Assembly (NCBI RefSeq): GCF_002874965.1
Contig: NZ_CP025624.1
Location: 496,001-560,000, forward strand
DNA: 64,000 bases
Direction: 5' to 3'
Source: Pseudomonas sp. NC02
GTDB taxonomy: Bacteria > Pseudomonadota > Gammaproteobacteria > Pseudomonadales > Pseudomonadaceae
The position numbers were made by a program, and so were the translations under genes. Under the pieces are notes generated by a model, which ran no database searches, was not told the origin of the DNA, and saw nothing but the letters and a program-made list of their open reading frames with translations. Positions 55,310-64,000 of this stretch are shown here, one piece after another (within the stretch, counting starts at the first letter, position 1; the number at the start of each line of letters is the position of its first letter).

Positions 55310-55827
55310 GTGCGCAACCACCCGGCAAGCGCGCCGGGCGTGTGTTGATGTTCGTCGCGTGGGGCGCCGGCCTGTTTTTGGCGACACGATTTTTTGGGCA
55401 GTGGGAAGCGCGACAGGAAAACCCCAATGCCGTGGTGACCTCGGAGCAGCACGAGGGTTATATCGAAGTAAAACTGCTGGGCAACGGCCAAGGGCATTTT
55501 GTCGCCACTGGCCAGATCAACGGCAAGCCGGTGCAGTTCATGCTCGACACCGGGGCCACCGACGTGGCGGTTCCGGCTGAATTGGCCGACCGTCTCGGGC
55601 TTGAACGCGGCATGCCGGTTGGCGTGAGTACGGCCAACGGGCGAACCCAGGGCTTTCGGACCGAGTTGGGCCGCCTGCAACTGGGCGATATCGTCCTTCG
55701 GGACGTGCGCGCCATCGTGGTACCGGGTTTGGGCGATGAACAGGTATTGCTGGGCATGAGTGCATTGAAACAACTTGAATTTACCCAGCGCAGCGGCACT
55801 TTGCTGCTGCGCCAGACCAAACAATGA
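55306..55827 (+). CDS. Membrane-anchored retropepsin-like aspartic protease
   Basis: This 173-residue protein has an N-terminal membrane anchor (about 11-30). A single retropepsin-like domain carries the catalytic triplet D81-T-G in [14 protein letters not shown] second half ends in [22 protein letters not shown], the family pattern (clan AA, TIGR02281 type). The domain would lie in the periplasm and act as a dimer. The target is unknown. It sits between parE and parC, overlapping the phytase-like gene by four bases. Confidence 0.87.
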   Translation: MSAQPPGKRAGRVLMFVAWGAGLFLATRFFGQWEARQENPNAVVTSEQHEGYIEVKLLGNGQGHFVATGQINGKPVQFMLDTGATDVAVPAELADRLGLERGMPVGVSTANGRTQGFRTELGRLQLGDIVLRDVRAIVVPGLGDEQVLLGMSALKQLEFTQRSGTLLLRQTKQ

Positions 55828-55837
55828 TGAGGCCCGC

Positions 55838-58102
55838 ATGAGTGACATCCTTGCAGACAGCTTAGATGGCGTTGAACGCCGGTCGCTGGCTGACTTCACC
55901 GAAAATGCCTACCTCAACTACTCCATGTACGTGATCATGGACCGTGCCTTGCCGCATATCGGCGACGGCCTGAAGCCCGTACAGCGGCGCATTATCTATG
56001 CGATGAGTGAGTTGGGCCTGGACGCTGACTCCAAGCACAAGAAGTCGGCGCGTACCGTCGGTGACGTGCTCGGTAAGTTCCACCCCCACGGCGATTCGGC
56101 GTGCTACGAAGCCATGGTGCTGATGGCCCAGCCGTTCAGCTACCGCTACACGCTGGTGGACGGCCAGGGTAACTGGGGTGCGCCGGATGATCCGAAGTCC
56201 TTCGCCGCCATGCGTTACACCGAAGCGCGTCTGTCGCGGTATTCGGAAGTGTTGCTCAGCGAACTGGGCCAGGGCACGGCCAACTGGGGCCCGAACTTTG
56301 ACGGCACCCTCGACGAGCCGCTGGTGTTGCCGGCACGTTTGCCCAATATCCTGCTCAATGGCACCACGGGTATCGCCGTGGGCATGGCCACTGACGTACC
56401 GCCCCACAACCTGCGGGAAGTGGCCAGCGCCTGCGTGCGCCTGCTGGATGAGCCGAAGGCTACGGTCGAACAGCTCTGCGAGCATATCCAGGGCCCGGAT
56501 TACCCGACCGAAGCAGAAATCATCACGCCTCGCGCCGACCTGCTGAAAATCTACCAGACCGGTAAAGGCTCGGTGCGCATGCGCGCCGTGTACCACATCG
56601 AAGACGGCGACATCATCGTCACGGCGCTGCCGCATCAGGTATCCGGGGCCAAGGTGCTGGAGCAGATTGCCGCGCTGATGCAGGCCAAGCCGTCGAAGCT
56701 GCCGCAAGTCGCCGACCTGCGTGACGAGTCCGACCACGAAAACCCGTGCCGCATCGTGATCATCCCGACCAACAGCCGGGTCGACCATGAAGTGCTGATG
56801 CAGCATCTGTTCGCCAGCACCGAGCTGGAGTCCAGCTACCGGGTCAACATCAACATCATTGGCCTGGACGGCAAGCCGCAGTTGAAGAACCTGCGGGCTT
56901 TGCTGGTGGAATGGCTGGAATTCCGGGTGCAGACCGTGCGTCGCCGCCTGCAATTCCGCCTGGACAAGGTCGAACGCCGCCTGCACCTGTTGGACGGCTT
57001 GCTGATCGCTTACCTCAACCTGGATGAAGTGATCCATATCATCCGTACCGCCGAGCACCCGAAGGCCGAGCTGATCGCGCGCTTCGAACTCAGCGAAATC
57101 CAGGCCGACTACATCCTCGACACCCGTCTGCGTCAGTTGGCGCGACTGGAAGAGATGAAGCTGCGGGACGAACAGGACGCGCTGCTCAAGGAACAAGCCA
57201 AGCTCCAGGCCCTGCTGGGCAGCGAGGCCAAGCTGAAGAAGCTGGTGCGCACCGAGCTGATCAAGGACGCCGAAACCTATGGCGACGACCGCCGCTCGCC
57301 GATTGTCGAGCGCGCCGAAGCCAAGGCCCTGACCGAAACCGAGTTGCTGCCCAACGAGAAAATTACCGTCGTTCTGTCGGAAAAGGGTTGGGTTCGCTCA
57401 GCCAAAGGGCATGATATTGACGCCACCGGCCTGTCTTACAAGGCTGGCGACGGTTTCAAAACCGCGGCGGCGGGGCGTTCCAACCAGTTTGCGGTGTTTA
57501 TCGACTCCACCGGTCGCAGTTACTCGGTGCCGGCGCACACCTTGCCATCGGCGCGGGGGCAGGGCGAGCCATTGACCGGACGCCTGACACCGCCGCCGGG
57601 TGCGAATTTTGAGTGCGTGCTGCTGCCGGACGATGACTCGTTGTACGTCATCGCTTCCGATGCGGGCTATGGGTTCGTGGTCAAAGGTGAAGACCTGCAG
57701 GCCAAGAACAAGGCGGGCAAGGCGTTGTTGAGCCTGCCGAACAACGCCAAGGTGATCCTGCCGCGTCCGGTGGAAGACCGTGAAGGCAACTGGCTGGCGT
57801 CGGTGACGACCGAAGGGCGCCTGCTGGTGTTCAAGATCAGCGATTTGCCGCAGTTGGGCAAAGGCAAGGGCAACAAGATCATTGGTATTCCCGGGGAGCG
57901 GGTGGCCAGTCGCGAAGAGTACGTGACCGACATCGCCGTGATCCCGGAAGGCTCGACCCTGGTGTTGCAGGCCGGCAAGCGCACGTTGTCACTGCGCCCT
58001 GACGACCTCGAGCACTACAAGGGTGAGCGGGGTCGTCGTGGCAATAAACTGCCGCGCGGCTTCCAGCGAGTGGACGCTTTACTGGTGGAAACGCCCGTTT
58101 AA
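55838..58102 (+). CDS. parC: DNA topoisomerase IV subunit A
   Basis: ParC is the DNA-cleaving subunit of topoisomerase IV. The 754-residue protein carries the catalytic tyrosine Y127 in [10 protein letters not shown]. The quinolone-resistance region [16 protein letters not shown] has the wild-type residues S87 and E91. A long coiled-coil arm (near 440-470) and a C-terminal beta-pinwheel follow. The ATG at 55838 has GAGG before it. The frame open 21 codons upstream overlaps the retropepsin gene and is rejected. Confidence 0.97.
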   Translation: MSDILADSLDGVERRSLADFTENAYLNYSMYVIMDRALPHIGDGLKPVQRRIIYAMSELGLDADSKHKKSARTVGDVLGKFHPHGDSACYEAMVLMAQPFSYRYTLVDGQGNWGAPDDPKSFAAMRYTEARLSRYSEVLLSELGQGTANWGPNFDGTLDEPLVLPARLPNILLNGTTGIAVGMATDVPPHNLREVASACVRLLDEPKATVEQLCEHIQGPDYPTEAEIITPRADLLKIYQTGKGSVRMRAVYHIEDGDIIVTALPHQVSGAKVLEQIAALMQAKPSKLPQVADLRDESDHENPCRIVIIPTNSRVDHEVLMQHLFASTELESSYRVNINIIGLDGKPQLKNLRALLVEWLEFRVQTVRRRLQFRLDKVERRLHLLDGLLIAYLNLDEVIHIIRTAEHPKAELIARFELSEIQADYILDTRLRQLARLEEMKLRDEQDALLKEQAKLQALLGSEAKLKKLVRTELIKDAETYGDDRRSPIVERAEAKALTETELLPNEKITVVLSEKGWVRSAKGHDIDATGLSYKAGDGFKTAAAGRSNQFAVFIDSTGRSYSVPAHTLPSARGQGEPLTGRLTPPPGANFECVLLPDDDSLYVIASDAGYGFVVKGEDLQAKNKAGKALLSLPNNAKVILPRPVEDREGNWLASVTTEGRLLVFKISDLPQLGKGKGNKIIGIPGERVASREEYVTDIAVIPEGSTLVLQAGKRTLSLRPDDLEHYKGERGRRGNKLPRGFQRVDALLVETPV

Positions 58103-58118
58103 GGCGATATAGAGCGCC

Positions 58119-58144
58119 CGATCTACGATTTAACCCGTAGATCG
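58119..58144 (+). terminator. Hairpin after parC
   Basis: A 9-bp stem CGATCTACG / CGTAGATCG with an 8-base loop lies 17 bp after the parC stop. It lacks a proper U-tract, so it is at best a weak or Rho-assisted terminator. Confidence 0.45.
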
Positions 58145-58276
58145 ACGCTTTCGCGCTGGAGTCATGGCGCATATTCACGGATGATATGGCCTTTCCAGCG
58201 CCGGCGTGGCTGAGCGCGTACAGGTTATTTTTGAGTATTACATTGTGGTTCGCCTTGTGGCAGCCACCTGGATGGG

Positions 58277-58987
58277 ATGATGACTGCTCCGCGCCTTCCT
58301 TTATTTTTGTTGCTCGCTGGCCTTTTGGGCCTGGCGGGTTGCAGCACACACCAACCGGTGTCGCTGTATCAGCTGGACAGTGGAAGTCCGGCTCAGCCTG
58401 CACAAAGTGCCGGCATGGCTGTATTGCTTGGCCCTGTTGTGGTGGCCGACTATCTGCAACGTGAAACCCTGCTGCAACGTCAGAACGACGGCAGCCTGCA
58501 AGGTTCCACCGATGGCCGCTGGGCCGGTAGCCTTTCGTCCGACATCAATCAGTTGATGTTGCGCCAGGTGGCTGGCCACCTGGACAGCCAGCGTGTGGTA
58601 TTGGCGCCGGCGCCGTTGGGTTTTGCCCCGGACGTACAGGTGCTGCTGACCATTACGCGACTGGACTCGGGCGTTTCGCAGCCCGCTATCCTCGACGCGC
58701 AATGGCGCCTGATCGACCGTCGTGGCCAGGTGCGGGATAACCGCATCGTGCACTTGCAGGAAGAGCACAGCGGCAGCACCGCGTCCCAGGTCCAGGCCCA
58801 GGGTGTGTTGCTGCAACGTTTGGCTGACCAGCTGTCGGTGGCCCTCAAGCCATTGGCCAATCAGCCAGCGGTGGCAGAAGCGCCACGCAAACAAGCCCCG
58901 GCGCAGCCCAAGGCTGCGGCACCGGAGAAGCCGAAGATGCCGATGGCCGTGCCGATTCGCACCGATATGGAAGTGTTCAGGTTCTGA
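58277..58987 (+). CDS. PqiC-family (ABC-type transport auxiliary) lipoprotein
   Basis: This 236-residue lipoprotein has a signal peptide ending in LAGC (C22) and a PqiC/YmbA-type domain: VSLYQLDSG, VLLGPVVVADYLQRETLLQR and WAGSLSSDINQLMLRQVAGHL. PqiC proteins work with MCE-domain proteins in lipid transport between the membranes. No MCE or permease gene is adjacent here, so the partner is elsewhere. The C-terminus is a Pro/Ala/Lys-rich tail (about 195-225), possibly a flexible or peptidoglycan-facing linker. A good terminator follows. Confidence 0.86.
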   Translation: MMTAPRLPLFLLLAGLLGLAGCSTHQPVSLYQLDSGSPAQPAQSAGMAVLLGPVVVADYLQRETLLQRQNDGSLQGSTDGRWAGSLSSDINQLMLRQVAGHLDSQRVVLAPAPLGFAPDVQVLLTITRLDSGVSQPAILDAQWRLIDRRGQVRDNRIVHLQEEHSGSTASQVQAQGVLLQRLADQLSVALKPLANQPAVAEAPRKQAPAQPKAAAPEKPKMPMAVPIRTDMEVFRF

Positions 58988-59004
58988 CCTGAATACAGAC
59001 CAAC

Positions 59005-59034
59005 AAAAAGGCCCGCTGATGAGCGGGCCTTTTG
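59005..59034 (+). terminator. Rho-independent terminator after the PqiC-like gene
   Basis: An 8-bp stem GGCCCGCT / AGCGGGCC (59010-59017 with 59022-59029) is followed by TTTTGTTT. The upstream A-run (59005-59009) makes it able to work on the other strand too. It lies about 20 bp after the stop codon. Confidence 0.9.
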
Positions 59035-59068
59035 TTTGTGCGGGATTTGAGCGGTACGCAGATCTAAT

Positions 59069-59156
59069 GTGGGAGCGGGCTTGCTCGCGAAGGCGGCGGA
59101 TCAGTCGATACATAGGCTGACTGACAGGCCGCTTTCGCGAGCAAGCCCGCTCCCAC
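59069..59156. repeat. REPIN, 88 bp, GTGGGAGCGGGCTTGCTC type (copy 3)
   Basis: Perfect 23-bp inverted arms (59069-59091 and 59134-59156) flank a 42-bp middle. It lies between the convergent PqiC-like and SMP-like genes, with arms and spacing identical to the copies at 37444 and 43431. Confidence 0.92.
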
Positions 59157-59174
59157 ATTGATTTGCGTTGTTCT

Positions 59175-60707
59175 TTAGTTCTTCGCCCGCGTCTCATGCA
59201 TCCGCGCCAGCTGGCGCTCAAGCATCGACGGGTAAGGCTCCATCAACCGCTCCACACAGCACGCACCTTCAGGGCTGGCAATCGGGCGGATCCGCGCACG
59301 CTGGCGAATCAGCACGTCGTCACTGATCTTGCGTTCCACCAGCAGCAGGTTGCGGCTGTGTTGCGACAAGGCCAGCGCATCCTGGGCAATCTCGGTCAGG
59401 AGCAGATCGATCTGGCTCATGCCATACAGATCGTCGCCCACCGTCAGGCCCAATTGCAGTTGCAGGGTGATGCCGCTGTCGGCCACTTCGATTTGCAGCG
59501 CATGGCCCAGGGCCCGCAGCAGTTCACCGCAGCAGATGGCGTTGGTCAGGTAGTCTTCGCCGCTGTCTTCGCTGTGGAACAGCATCAAGGTGCTGCCGTC
59601 GTTCAGGGTGTGCAGTTCGCTCTGATACAGCGAGGCCGCCTGGTCGAGGCAGTCACGATAACGTTCCAGCAGCTCGGTCAGGCGTGCCCGCGGCAAGCGA
59701 CGCAGTTGATCCTGTGCGCCCAGTTGCACGGCCAATACGGCGCTGTGCTGGGGCTGGGTGCTGCGCACCGGAGCAGGCTGCACAGCAGGAGCGGTTGGCA
59801 CTGAAGTATCGCGAAGATCGGCGAACGGGTCTTCTTCGTCCAGTTCGTCTTCTTCTGCCTTGATCACATGACGGGTCGCCGGCTTTTGGGTCGCTACCGG
59901 CGCAGACTCGTCGAAGCTCGGGTCCCGCAGGTTGCGCACTTCAAACTCGGGCTCGTCGTCTTCGTAGTCGGTGTCGTCGAACTCGGGCTCGGGTTCAACC
60001 TCGGGCACTACGGGCTCCGGCGCGAAGCTGGTGTGCAGTTGGCGGGCGAGGTCGCCGATTTCGTCCTGGCGGTCGGTGGCCGGGGTGTGTTCATCGATAT
60101 CCCGCAGCCAGATGCGCAGTTGCATCAGTGGCGTGGAGATATGCCGGCCCAGGCGCAGGCTCAAGGCCAGGGACAGTGCCAGCAGGATCGCACTCAAGAT
60201 ACCCATGCTTTGCAGGCTGATGGTCATCGGCTGCTGGAACTGTTGCATGTCCAGGCTGATGCGCAGTTGGCCGGCCTTCACGTCCTGAAACGTGATATTG
60301 CTCTGGTACAGGCCTTCGGCTTCACCCAGCAGGCCGTTTTTCGGGCGTTGCCCGGCTTCGGCCATGATCCGGTTGTCCACGCTATAGATAGCGGCGTGGG
60401 CCACTAGCGGGTTCTTGGTCAGGTTGTTGAGCAGCACGTTGAGGCTGAGGATGTCGTTGGACACCAACAACTCAGTCGCCGAGGTGGCGGTCTGGGTGGT
60501 CAGGCTCTCGCCCAAAGCGTCGGCTTGCTCGTGCATGGCCTGCTTGAACTGCAAACCCATCACGCAGGCGTAGATGACCAGGGCCAGGGCGACCAGGATC
60601 ACGTTATGGCTGGCGATGCGTAATGCGATCGGTACACGGCGGTGGCGCAGTGCCCGGAAGATCAGCAGGAAGAAGTTATCGGTTTTTACTGGCGTGGGCC
60701 GGTTCAC
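59175..60707 (-). CDS. SMP/YtjB-family membrane protein with a cyclase-like C-terminal domain
   Basis: The N-terminal half of this 510-residue protein is of the AhpA/YtjB (SMP_2) type. It has TM1 at about 35-53, a periplasmic sensor region (about 54-165), TM2 (about 166-186) and a HAMP-like segment (187-226). An acidic linker rich in Glu, Asp and Pro (about 230-315) leads to a C-terminal domain (about 320-470). Its pattern (LTELLERYRDCLDQAASL, LNDGSTLMLFHSED, LQLQLGLTVGDDLYG) recalls a class III nucleotide-cyclase fold but lacks the metal aspartates. E. coli YtjB (about 214 residues) lacks this part, yet in both species the gene is divergent from serB. Its role is unknown; a membrane-linked signalling or scaffold protein is likely. 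Confidence 0.8.
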   Translation of the reverse strand: MNRPTPVKTDNFFLLIFRALRHRRVPIALRIASHNVILVALALVIYACVMGLQFKQAMHEQADALGESLTTQTATSATELLVSNDILSLNVLLNNLTKNPLVAHAAIYSVDNRIMAEAGQRPKNGLLGEAEGLYQSNITFQDVKAGQLRISLDMQQFQQPMTISLQSMGILSAILLALSLALSLRLGRHISTPLMQLRIWLRDIDEHTPATDRQDEIGDLARQLHTSFAPEPVVPEVEPEPEFDDTDYEDDEPEFEVRNLRDPSFDESAPVATQKPATRHVIKAEEDELDEEDPFADLRDTSVPTAPAVQPAPVRSTQPQHSAVLAVQLGAQDQLRRLPRARLTELLERYRDCLDQAASLYQSELHTLNDGSTLMLFHSEDSGEDYLTNAICCGELLRALGHALQIEVADSGITLQLQLGLTVGDDLYGMSQIDLLLTEIAQDALALSQHSRNLLLVERKISDDVLIRQRARIRPIASPEGACCVERLMEPYPSMLERQLARMHETRAKN

Positions 60708-60841
60708 TTAAGCTCGGCTCTTTAGTCCGTGAAGTTGACGCGCAGTATAGCGACAGGCCCAAGACCGGCAAAGCGCTGGCTGTGCCCGATGGTCACTGAA
60801 AGTGGGTAGAATGCGGTTTTTTTCCAGCTCGGGGGTGCGCT

Positions 60842-62056
60842 TTGCGCGAAATTGTCCTGATTAACATCACAGGTGAGGACCGTCCGGGTCTCACTGCAGC
60901 CATTACCGGTGTTCTGGCCCAGGGTGGTGTGAACATTCTCGACATCGGCCAGGCGGTGATTCACGACACGCTGTCGTTCGGCATCCTGGTGGAAATTCCC
61001 AGCACCGAGCAAGCCTCGTCCGTGCTCAAGGACATCCTGTTTACGGCGTATAAGCTCGATCAGCAGGTGCGTTTCACCCCGGTGTCCGAAGAGGATTACC
61101 AGAGCTGGGTGGCCGGCCAGGGCAAAAAACGCCACATCGTGACCCTGTTGACCCGCAAGGTGACGGCCGAGCAATTGCAGCGTGTCAGTTCGATCACGGC
61201 TCAGTACGGTTTGAATATCGACCACATTGACCGTCTGTCGGGTCGTATGCCGTTGGACACGCCAGCAGACAAGGGCAAGGGCTGCATCGAGTTCTCCGTA
61301 CGCGGTGAGCCGGCAGATCCCCAGGCCCTGCGTGCCGAATTCCTGAGCGTTGCCCAGGAGCTGAATGTCGATATCGCCTTCCAGGAAGACTCGCTGTTCC
61401 GCCGCAATCGCCGCCTGGCGGTGTTCGACATGGATTCGACGCTGATCGAAGCCGAAGTCATCGACGAATTGGCCAAGGCTGCCGGTGTAGGCGAGCAGGT
61501 TTCGGAAATTACCGAGCGTGCCATGGCTGGTGAGCTGGATTTCCGAGCTAGCTTCAAGGAGCGCCTGGCGCTGCTCAAGGGCCTCGACGTCAGCGTGCTG
61601 GACTCCATCGGCGCCTCGCTGCGACTGACCGAAGGCGCCGAAACCCTGTTCGCCGAACTCAAGCGCCTGGGCTACAAGACCGCGATCCTGTCGGGCGGTT
61701 TCACCTACTTCGCCAAGCAATTGCAGGCCAAGCTGGGTATCGACTATGTGTTCGCCAACGAGCTGGAAGTGGTGGACGGCAAGGTGACGGGTGTGGCCGT
61801 GGAGCCGATTGTCGACGCACAGCGTAAGGCTGACCTGTTGCGGGAATTGGCACACAAGGAAGGGTTGCGTCTGGAGCAGACCATTGCGGTCGGCGACGGG
61901 GCAAATGACTTGCCGATGCTGGCGATTGCCGGGTTGGGTGTGGCGTTCCGGGCCAAGCCGCTGGTCAAGCAATCGGCCAAGCAGGCGATTTCGACTTTAG
62001 GGCTGGATGGCGTGTTGTACCTGTTGGGCTTTCGCGATCGCGACGGTCAGCTCTGA
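60842..62056 (+). CDS. serB: Phosphoserine phosphatase SerB with two ACT domains
   Basis: SerB removes phosphate from phosphoserine, the last step of serine synthesis. The 404-residue protein has two N-terminal ACT-like domains (about 1-80 and 97-180), probably for serine feedback. The C-terminal HAD phosphatase has the nucleophile D196 and acid D198 in VFDMDSTLIEAE, and GDGANDLPML near 355. The start is a TTG (LREIVLINITGEDRPG), preceded by GGGGG. No ATG fits the conserved N-terminus. It is divergent from the SMP-like gene, as in E. coli. Confidence 0.95.
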   Translation: MREIVLINITGEDRPGLTAAITGVLAQGGVNILDIGQAVIHDTLSFGILVEIPSTEQASSVLKDILFTAYKLDQQVRFTPVSEEDYQSWVAGQGKKRHIVTLLTRKVTAEQLQRVSSITAQYGLNIDHIDRLSGRMPLDTPADKGKGCIEFSVRGEPADPQALRAEFLSVAQELNVDIAFQEDSLFRRNRRLAVFDMDSTLIEAEVIDELAKAAGVGEQVSEITERAMAGELDFRASFKERLALLKGLDVSVLDSIGASLRLTEGAETLFAELKRLGYKTAILSGGFTYFAKQLQAKLGIDYVFANELEVVDGKVTGVAVEPIVDAQRKADLLRELAHKEGLRLEQTIAVGDGANDLPMLAIAGLGVAFRAKPLVKQSAKQAISTLGLDGVLYLLGFRDRDGQL

Positions 62057-62060
62057 GGAT

Positions 62061-62166
62061 CGTTCCCACGCTCTGCGTGGGAACGCCGCCCTGGACGCTC
62101 CGCGTCCGATTTTGAGGTTGGGACGCGGAGCGTCCCGGGATGCATTCCCACGCGGAGCGTGGGAAT
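62061..62166. repeat. Four-hairpin palindromic intergenic module, copy 2
   Basis: Four stem-loops with 3-base loops lie in a row: CGTTCCCACGC/GCGTGGGAACG (62061-62085), GGACGC/GCGTCC (62093-62107), GGGACGC/GCGTCCC (62120-62136) and ATTCCCACGC/GCGTGGGAAT (62144-62166). The order matches copy 1 at 4079-4185. Both copies sit between convergent genes, here serB and psd. Confidence 0.87.
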
Positions 62167-62176
62167 GATCGCTAGG

Positions 62177-63037
62177 TCAGGCTTTCGGCAAACCCATGCC
62201 CTGGCCCATCTGCACCGGCGTCCCCGCCTGCAGTGCTTCCGACCATTGAACCTGGTCCGGCCCAAACAGCACGATTGCCGTCGAACCCAGCTTGAAGCGC
62301 CCCAGTTCCGCACCTTTTTCCAGGTGGATCGGCCCACGGGCAGCTTCGTCATAACGGAAGGTTTTCAGCTCGCGTTTTGGCGGCGTTACCAAGCCTGCCC
62401 AAACCGTTTCAATCGATGCCACGATCATCGCGCCAACCAGCACCACGGCCATCGGGCCGCGTTCGGTGTCGAAGATGCAGGCAACACGCTCGTTACGCGC
62501 AAACAGTTCCGGCACATTTTCGGCCGTGGTCTGGTTCACCGAGAAGATTCGGCCAGGGATGTAAACCATTTCCCGCAGGGTGCCGGCCAATGGCATATGC
62601 ACCCGGTGGTAGTCCTTCGGCGACAGGTAAACAGTGGCGAAATCGCCGCCCATGAACGGCGCAGCCACCGCCGCATCGCCGCCCAGCAATTCCAGCACGC
62701 TGAAGCTGTGGCCCTTGGCCTGGAACACCCGGCCATGTTCAATCGGGCCCAACTGGCTGACCGCGCCATCGGCCGGGCTCAGCACCGCGCCTGGGGTCTG
62801 ATCCAGCGGGCGTGCACCGTCTTTCAACGCGCGGGTGAAGAAGGCGTTGAAGTGCTCGTAAGCGGTCACGTCTTCAACCAGGGCCTGGGACATGTCCACT
62901 TGATAACGCTTGGCAAACCAGCGGGTGAACGCATTCTTGAACCAGCGCACGCGGCATTCGGCAATGCAACCGGCCAGACGCGACAGCAGGTGGTGGGGCA
63001 GCAAGTACTGGCTGAGGATGAACAACTGCTTTTTCAT
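62177..63037 (-). CDS. psd: Phosphatidylserine decarboxylase proenzyme
   Basis: Psd makes phosphatidylethanolamine, the main membrane lipid, by decarboxylating phosphatidylserine at the inner membrane. The 286-residue proenzyme cuts itself at LGST (250-253), where Ser252 becomes the pyruvoyl group. The catalytic-triad residues are visible as D90 (SPADG) and H147 ([10 protein letters not shown]). An amphipathic N-terminus probably binds the membrane. It lies 16 bp after rhdA on the same strand, so the two are likely co-transcribed. Confidence 0.95.
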   Translation of the reverse strand: MKKQLFILSQYLLPHHLLSRLAGCIAECRVRWFKNAFTRWFAKRYQVDMSQALVEDVTAYEHFNAFFTRALKDGARPLDQTPGAVLSPADGAVSQLGPIEHGRVFQAKGHSFSVLELLGGDAAVAAPFMGGDFATVYLSPKDYHRVHMPLAGTLREMVYIPGRIFSVNQTTAENVPELFARNERVACIFDTERGPMAVVLVGAMIVASIETVWAGLVTPPKRELKTFRYDEAARGPIHLEKGAELGRFKLGSTAIVLFGPDQVQWSEALQAGTPVQMGQGMGLPKA

Positions 63038-63053
63038 TAACTGTCCTTAAACC

Positions 63054-63869
63054 TTAAATCTCAACGGGGGTGTCGGGGTGGTTGCCCCATTCGCCCCAGG
63101 AACCGGCATAACCTTTGACTCGTGGATAACCGAGCGCCTTGGCCACCAGGTAGGTGAAGCCAGAACGGTGGTGAGTCTGGCAGTGGGTGATGATTTCTTT
63201 GTCGCGGGTCAGCCCGAGGTCTTCGAGGATCTGCGGCATGTCGCGGCGGATGCGCAGTTGGCGTGCCTTGTCCATGCCGGCGGTCCATTCGAAGTTCACC
63301 GCGCCCGGGATGTGTCCACCCTTGGCCGCGAGGACTTTCTCGCCGGAGTATTCCAGCGGGCCACGGGCGTCCCAGATGCCGAGGTCGGCAGCGCCGAGAC
63401 GGCTTTGCAGGTATTCGCGGGTGGCGGTGGGTTCTTCATGCAACGTCAGGCTGACCGGGCCGCCGGCGCTGGCCGGTACCTCGGTGGACACTGGGTGTTT
63501 CTCTTCCAGCCACGCCAGCAGGCCGCCGTCGAGGTAGTGGTATTTCTTGTGGCCGATGACGTCGAGCATCCAGATGAATCGCCCGGCCCAGCCACCGCCT
63601 TCGTCGTCATACACCACGTAGGTGGCATCAGGGGTGTGGCCCAGTTCGCCGAACAGCTTTTCAAGATCGGCCTTGCCCGGCAGCAGGCCCGGCGCTGGTG
63701 GCTGGCCCAGTTGAGTGCGTTTTGGATCAACGAAACGTGCGCCGGGGATATGCCCTTCGGCGTAACGCGCAGCGCTGGTGAGGTCCACCAGGATCAGGTG
63801 TTCGGCATCGAGGCGACCGAGCAGGTCACTGGCCTCGATGACCAGCGGCAAGCCAGAGAAGTCAGGCAT
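63054..63869 (-). CDS. rhdA: Thiosulfate sulfurtransferase (rhodanese) RhdA
   Basis: RhdA moves a sulfane sulfur from thiosulfate to cyanide or other thiophiles through a persulfide. The 271-residue protein has two rhodanese domains. The inactive N-terminal one contains AARYAEGHIPGARFVD; the active C-terminal one has CQTHHRSG with the catalytic Cys230. Active-site sequence, numbering and length match the Azotobacter vinelandii RhdA type. The ATG at 63869 has AGGAG seven bases upstream; the frame open six codons further is rejected. Confidence 0.95.
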   Translation of the reverse strand: MPDFSGLPLVIEASDLLGRLDAEHLILVDLTSAARYAEGHIPGARFVDPKRTQLGQPPAPGLLPGKADLEKLFGELGHTPDATYVVYDDEGGGWAGRFIWMLDVIGHKKYHYLDGGLLAWLEEKHPVSTEVPASAGGPVSLTLHEEPTATREYLQSRLGAADLGIWDARGPLEYSGEKVLAAKGGHIPGAVNFEWTAGMDKARQLRIRRDMPQILEDLGLTRDKEIITHCQTHHRSGFTYLVAKALGYPRVKGYAGSWGEWGNHPDTPVEI

Positions 63870-63927
63870 GTGAGGTCTCCTGGGCATAAAAATTGGGCGC
63901 TAAGGGAGGGCGATTGTAGCGCAAGCG

Positions 63928-64000
63928 TCAGGCACTGCGGTTGGTAAAGCTGTGCAGGGCCTTTTCGATGCATTGGGCGGTTTTGCCGAAGGCCTGCACG
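63928..64000 (-). CDS. C-terminal end of a further gene (perhaps the HDOD-domain gene), cut by window end
   Basis: On the minus strand the last 23 codons read VQAFGKTAQCIEKALHSFTN and end in RSA before a TGA. The frame continues off the right edge, upstream of rhdA. In P. aeruginosa a signalling (HDOD-type) gene, PA4955, lies here, and the helical tail fits, but so short a piece cannot prove the family. Only the presence of a coding end is supported. Confidence 0.5.
   Translation of the reverse strand, partial: VQAFGKTAQCIEKALHSFTNRSA

Overview
The window looks like a chromosomal segment of a Pseudomonas of the fluorescens/putida type. It is GC-rich and its gene order follows, from memory, that of P. 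aeruginosa PAO1 from about metY (PA5025) to rhdA (PA4956). It carries fluorescens-type palindromic intergenic repeats (REP/REPIN) and lacks ilvE beside waaF and fimX beside serB, both of which sit there in P. aeruginosa. I see no rRNA or tRNA gene, insertion sequence, CRISPR array or prophage.

Layout. (1) 1-1.8 kb: the 3' end of a type VI secretion vgrG and its DUF4123 adaptor gene, with no effector gene behind them. (2) 1.8-12.6 kb: metY, rlmJ, msrA, the c-di-GMP phosphodiesterase gene dipA, and aceEF for pyruvate dehydrogenase. (3) 12.6-22.6 kb: glnE, then a tightly overlapping LPS-core operon of waaF, waaC, waaG, waaP and three more kinase-fold genes. (4) 22.6-25.6 kb: an apparent insertion holding a TonB-dependent receptor and two tandem YceK-like lipoproteins. 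(5) 25.8-37.4 kb: the rest of the core/O-antigen locus, namely a carbamoyltransferase, mig-14, a PIG-L deacetylase, two glycosyltransferases, an O-antigen ligase fused to a kinase-like domain, msbA and hldE. (6) 37.6-43.4 kb: a Nudix-like protein, an aldo/keto reductase, an FAD oxidoreductase, an SMR pump, a LysR regulator and waaA. (7) 43.5-49.5 kb: tolC, a TPP riboswitch with thiC and cytX, and an RsiV-like lipoprotein. (8) 49.7-58.1 kb: the old gammaproteobacterial string nudF-yqiB-cpdA-yqiA-parE, then a phytase-like protein, a retropepsin-like protein and parC. (9) 58.3-64 kb: a PqiC-like lipoprotein, a two-domain SMP-like membrane protein, serB, psd, rhdA and the end of a further gene.

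How it works together. Most of the middle of the window builds and exports LPS: HldE makes the heptose precursor, WaaA adds Kdo, WaaC/F/G and the two later glycosyltransferases build the core, WaaP and its relatives phosphorylate it, the carbamoyltransferase decorates it, MsbA flips it, and the ligase attaches O-antigen. The locus is unusually rich in kinase folds (six domains in five proteins), two of which appear to lack the catalytic aspartate.

The most interesting items are the ligase/pseudokinase fusion, a paired 15-bp/13-bp operator-like dyad 52 bp apart upstream of aceE, the SMP protein with a cyclase-like C-terminal domain, the effector-less VgrG/DUF4123 remnant with a cysteine-rich tail, the lipoprotein pair in the LPS locus, and fixed-length 88-bp REPINs at convergent gene ends. 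None of these is proven to be a new system from sequence alone.
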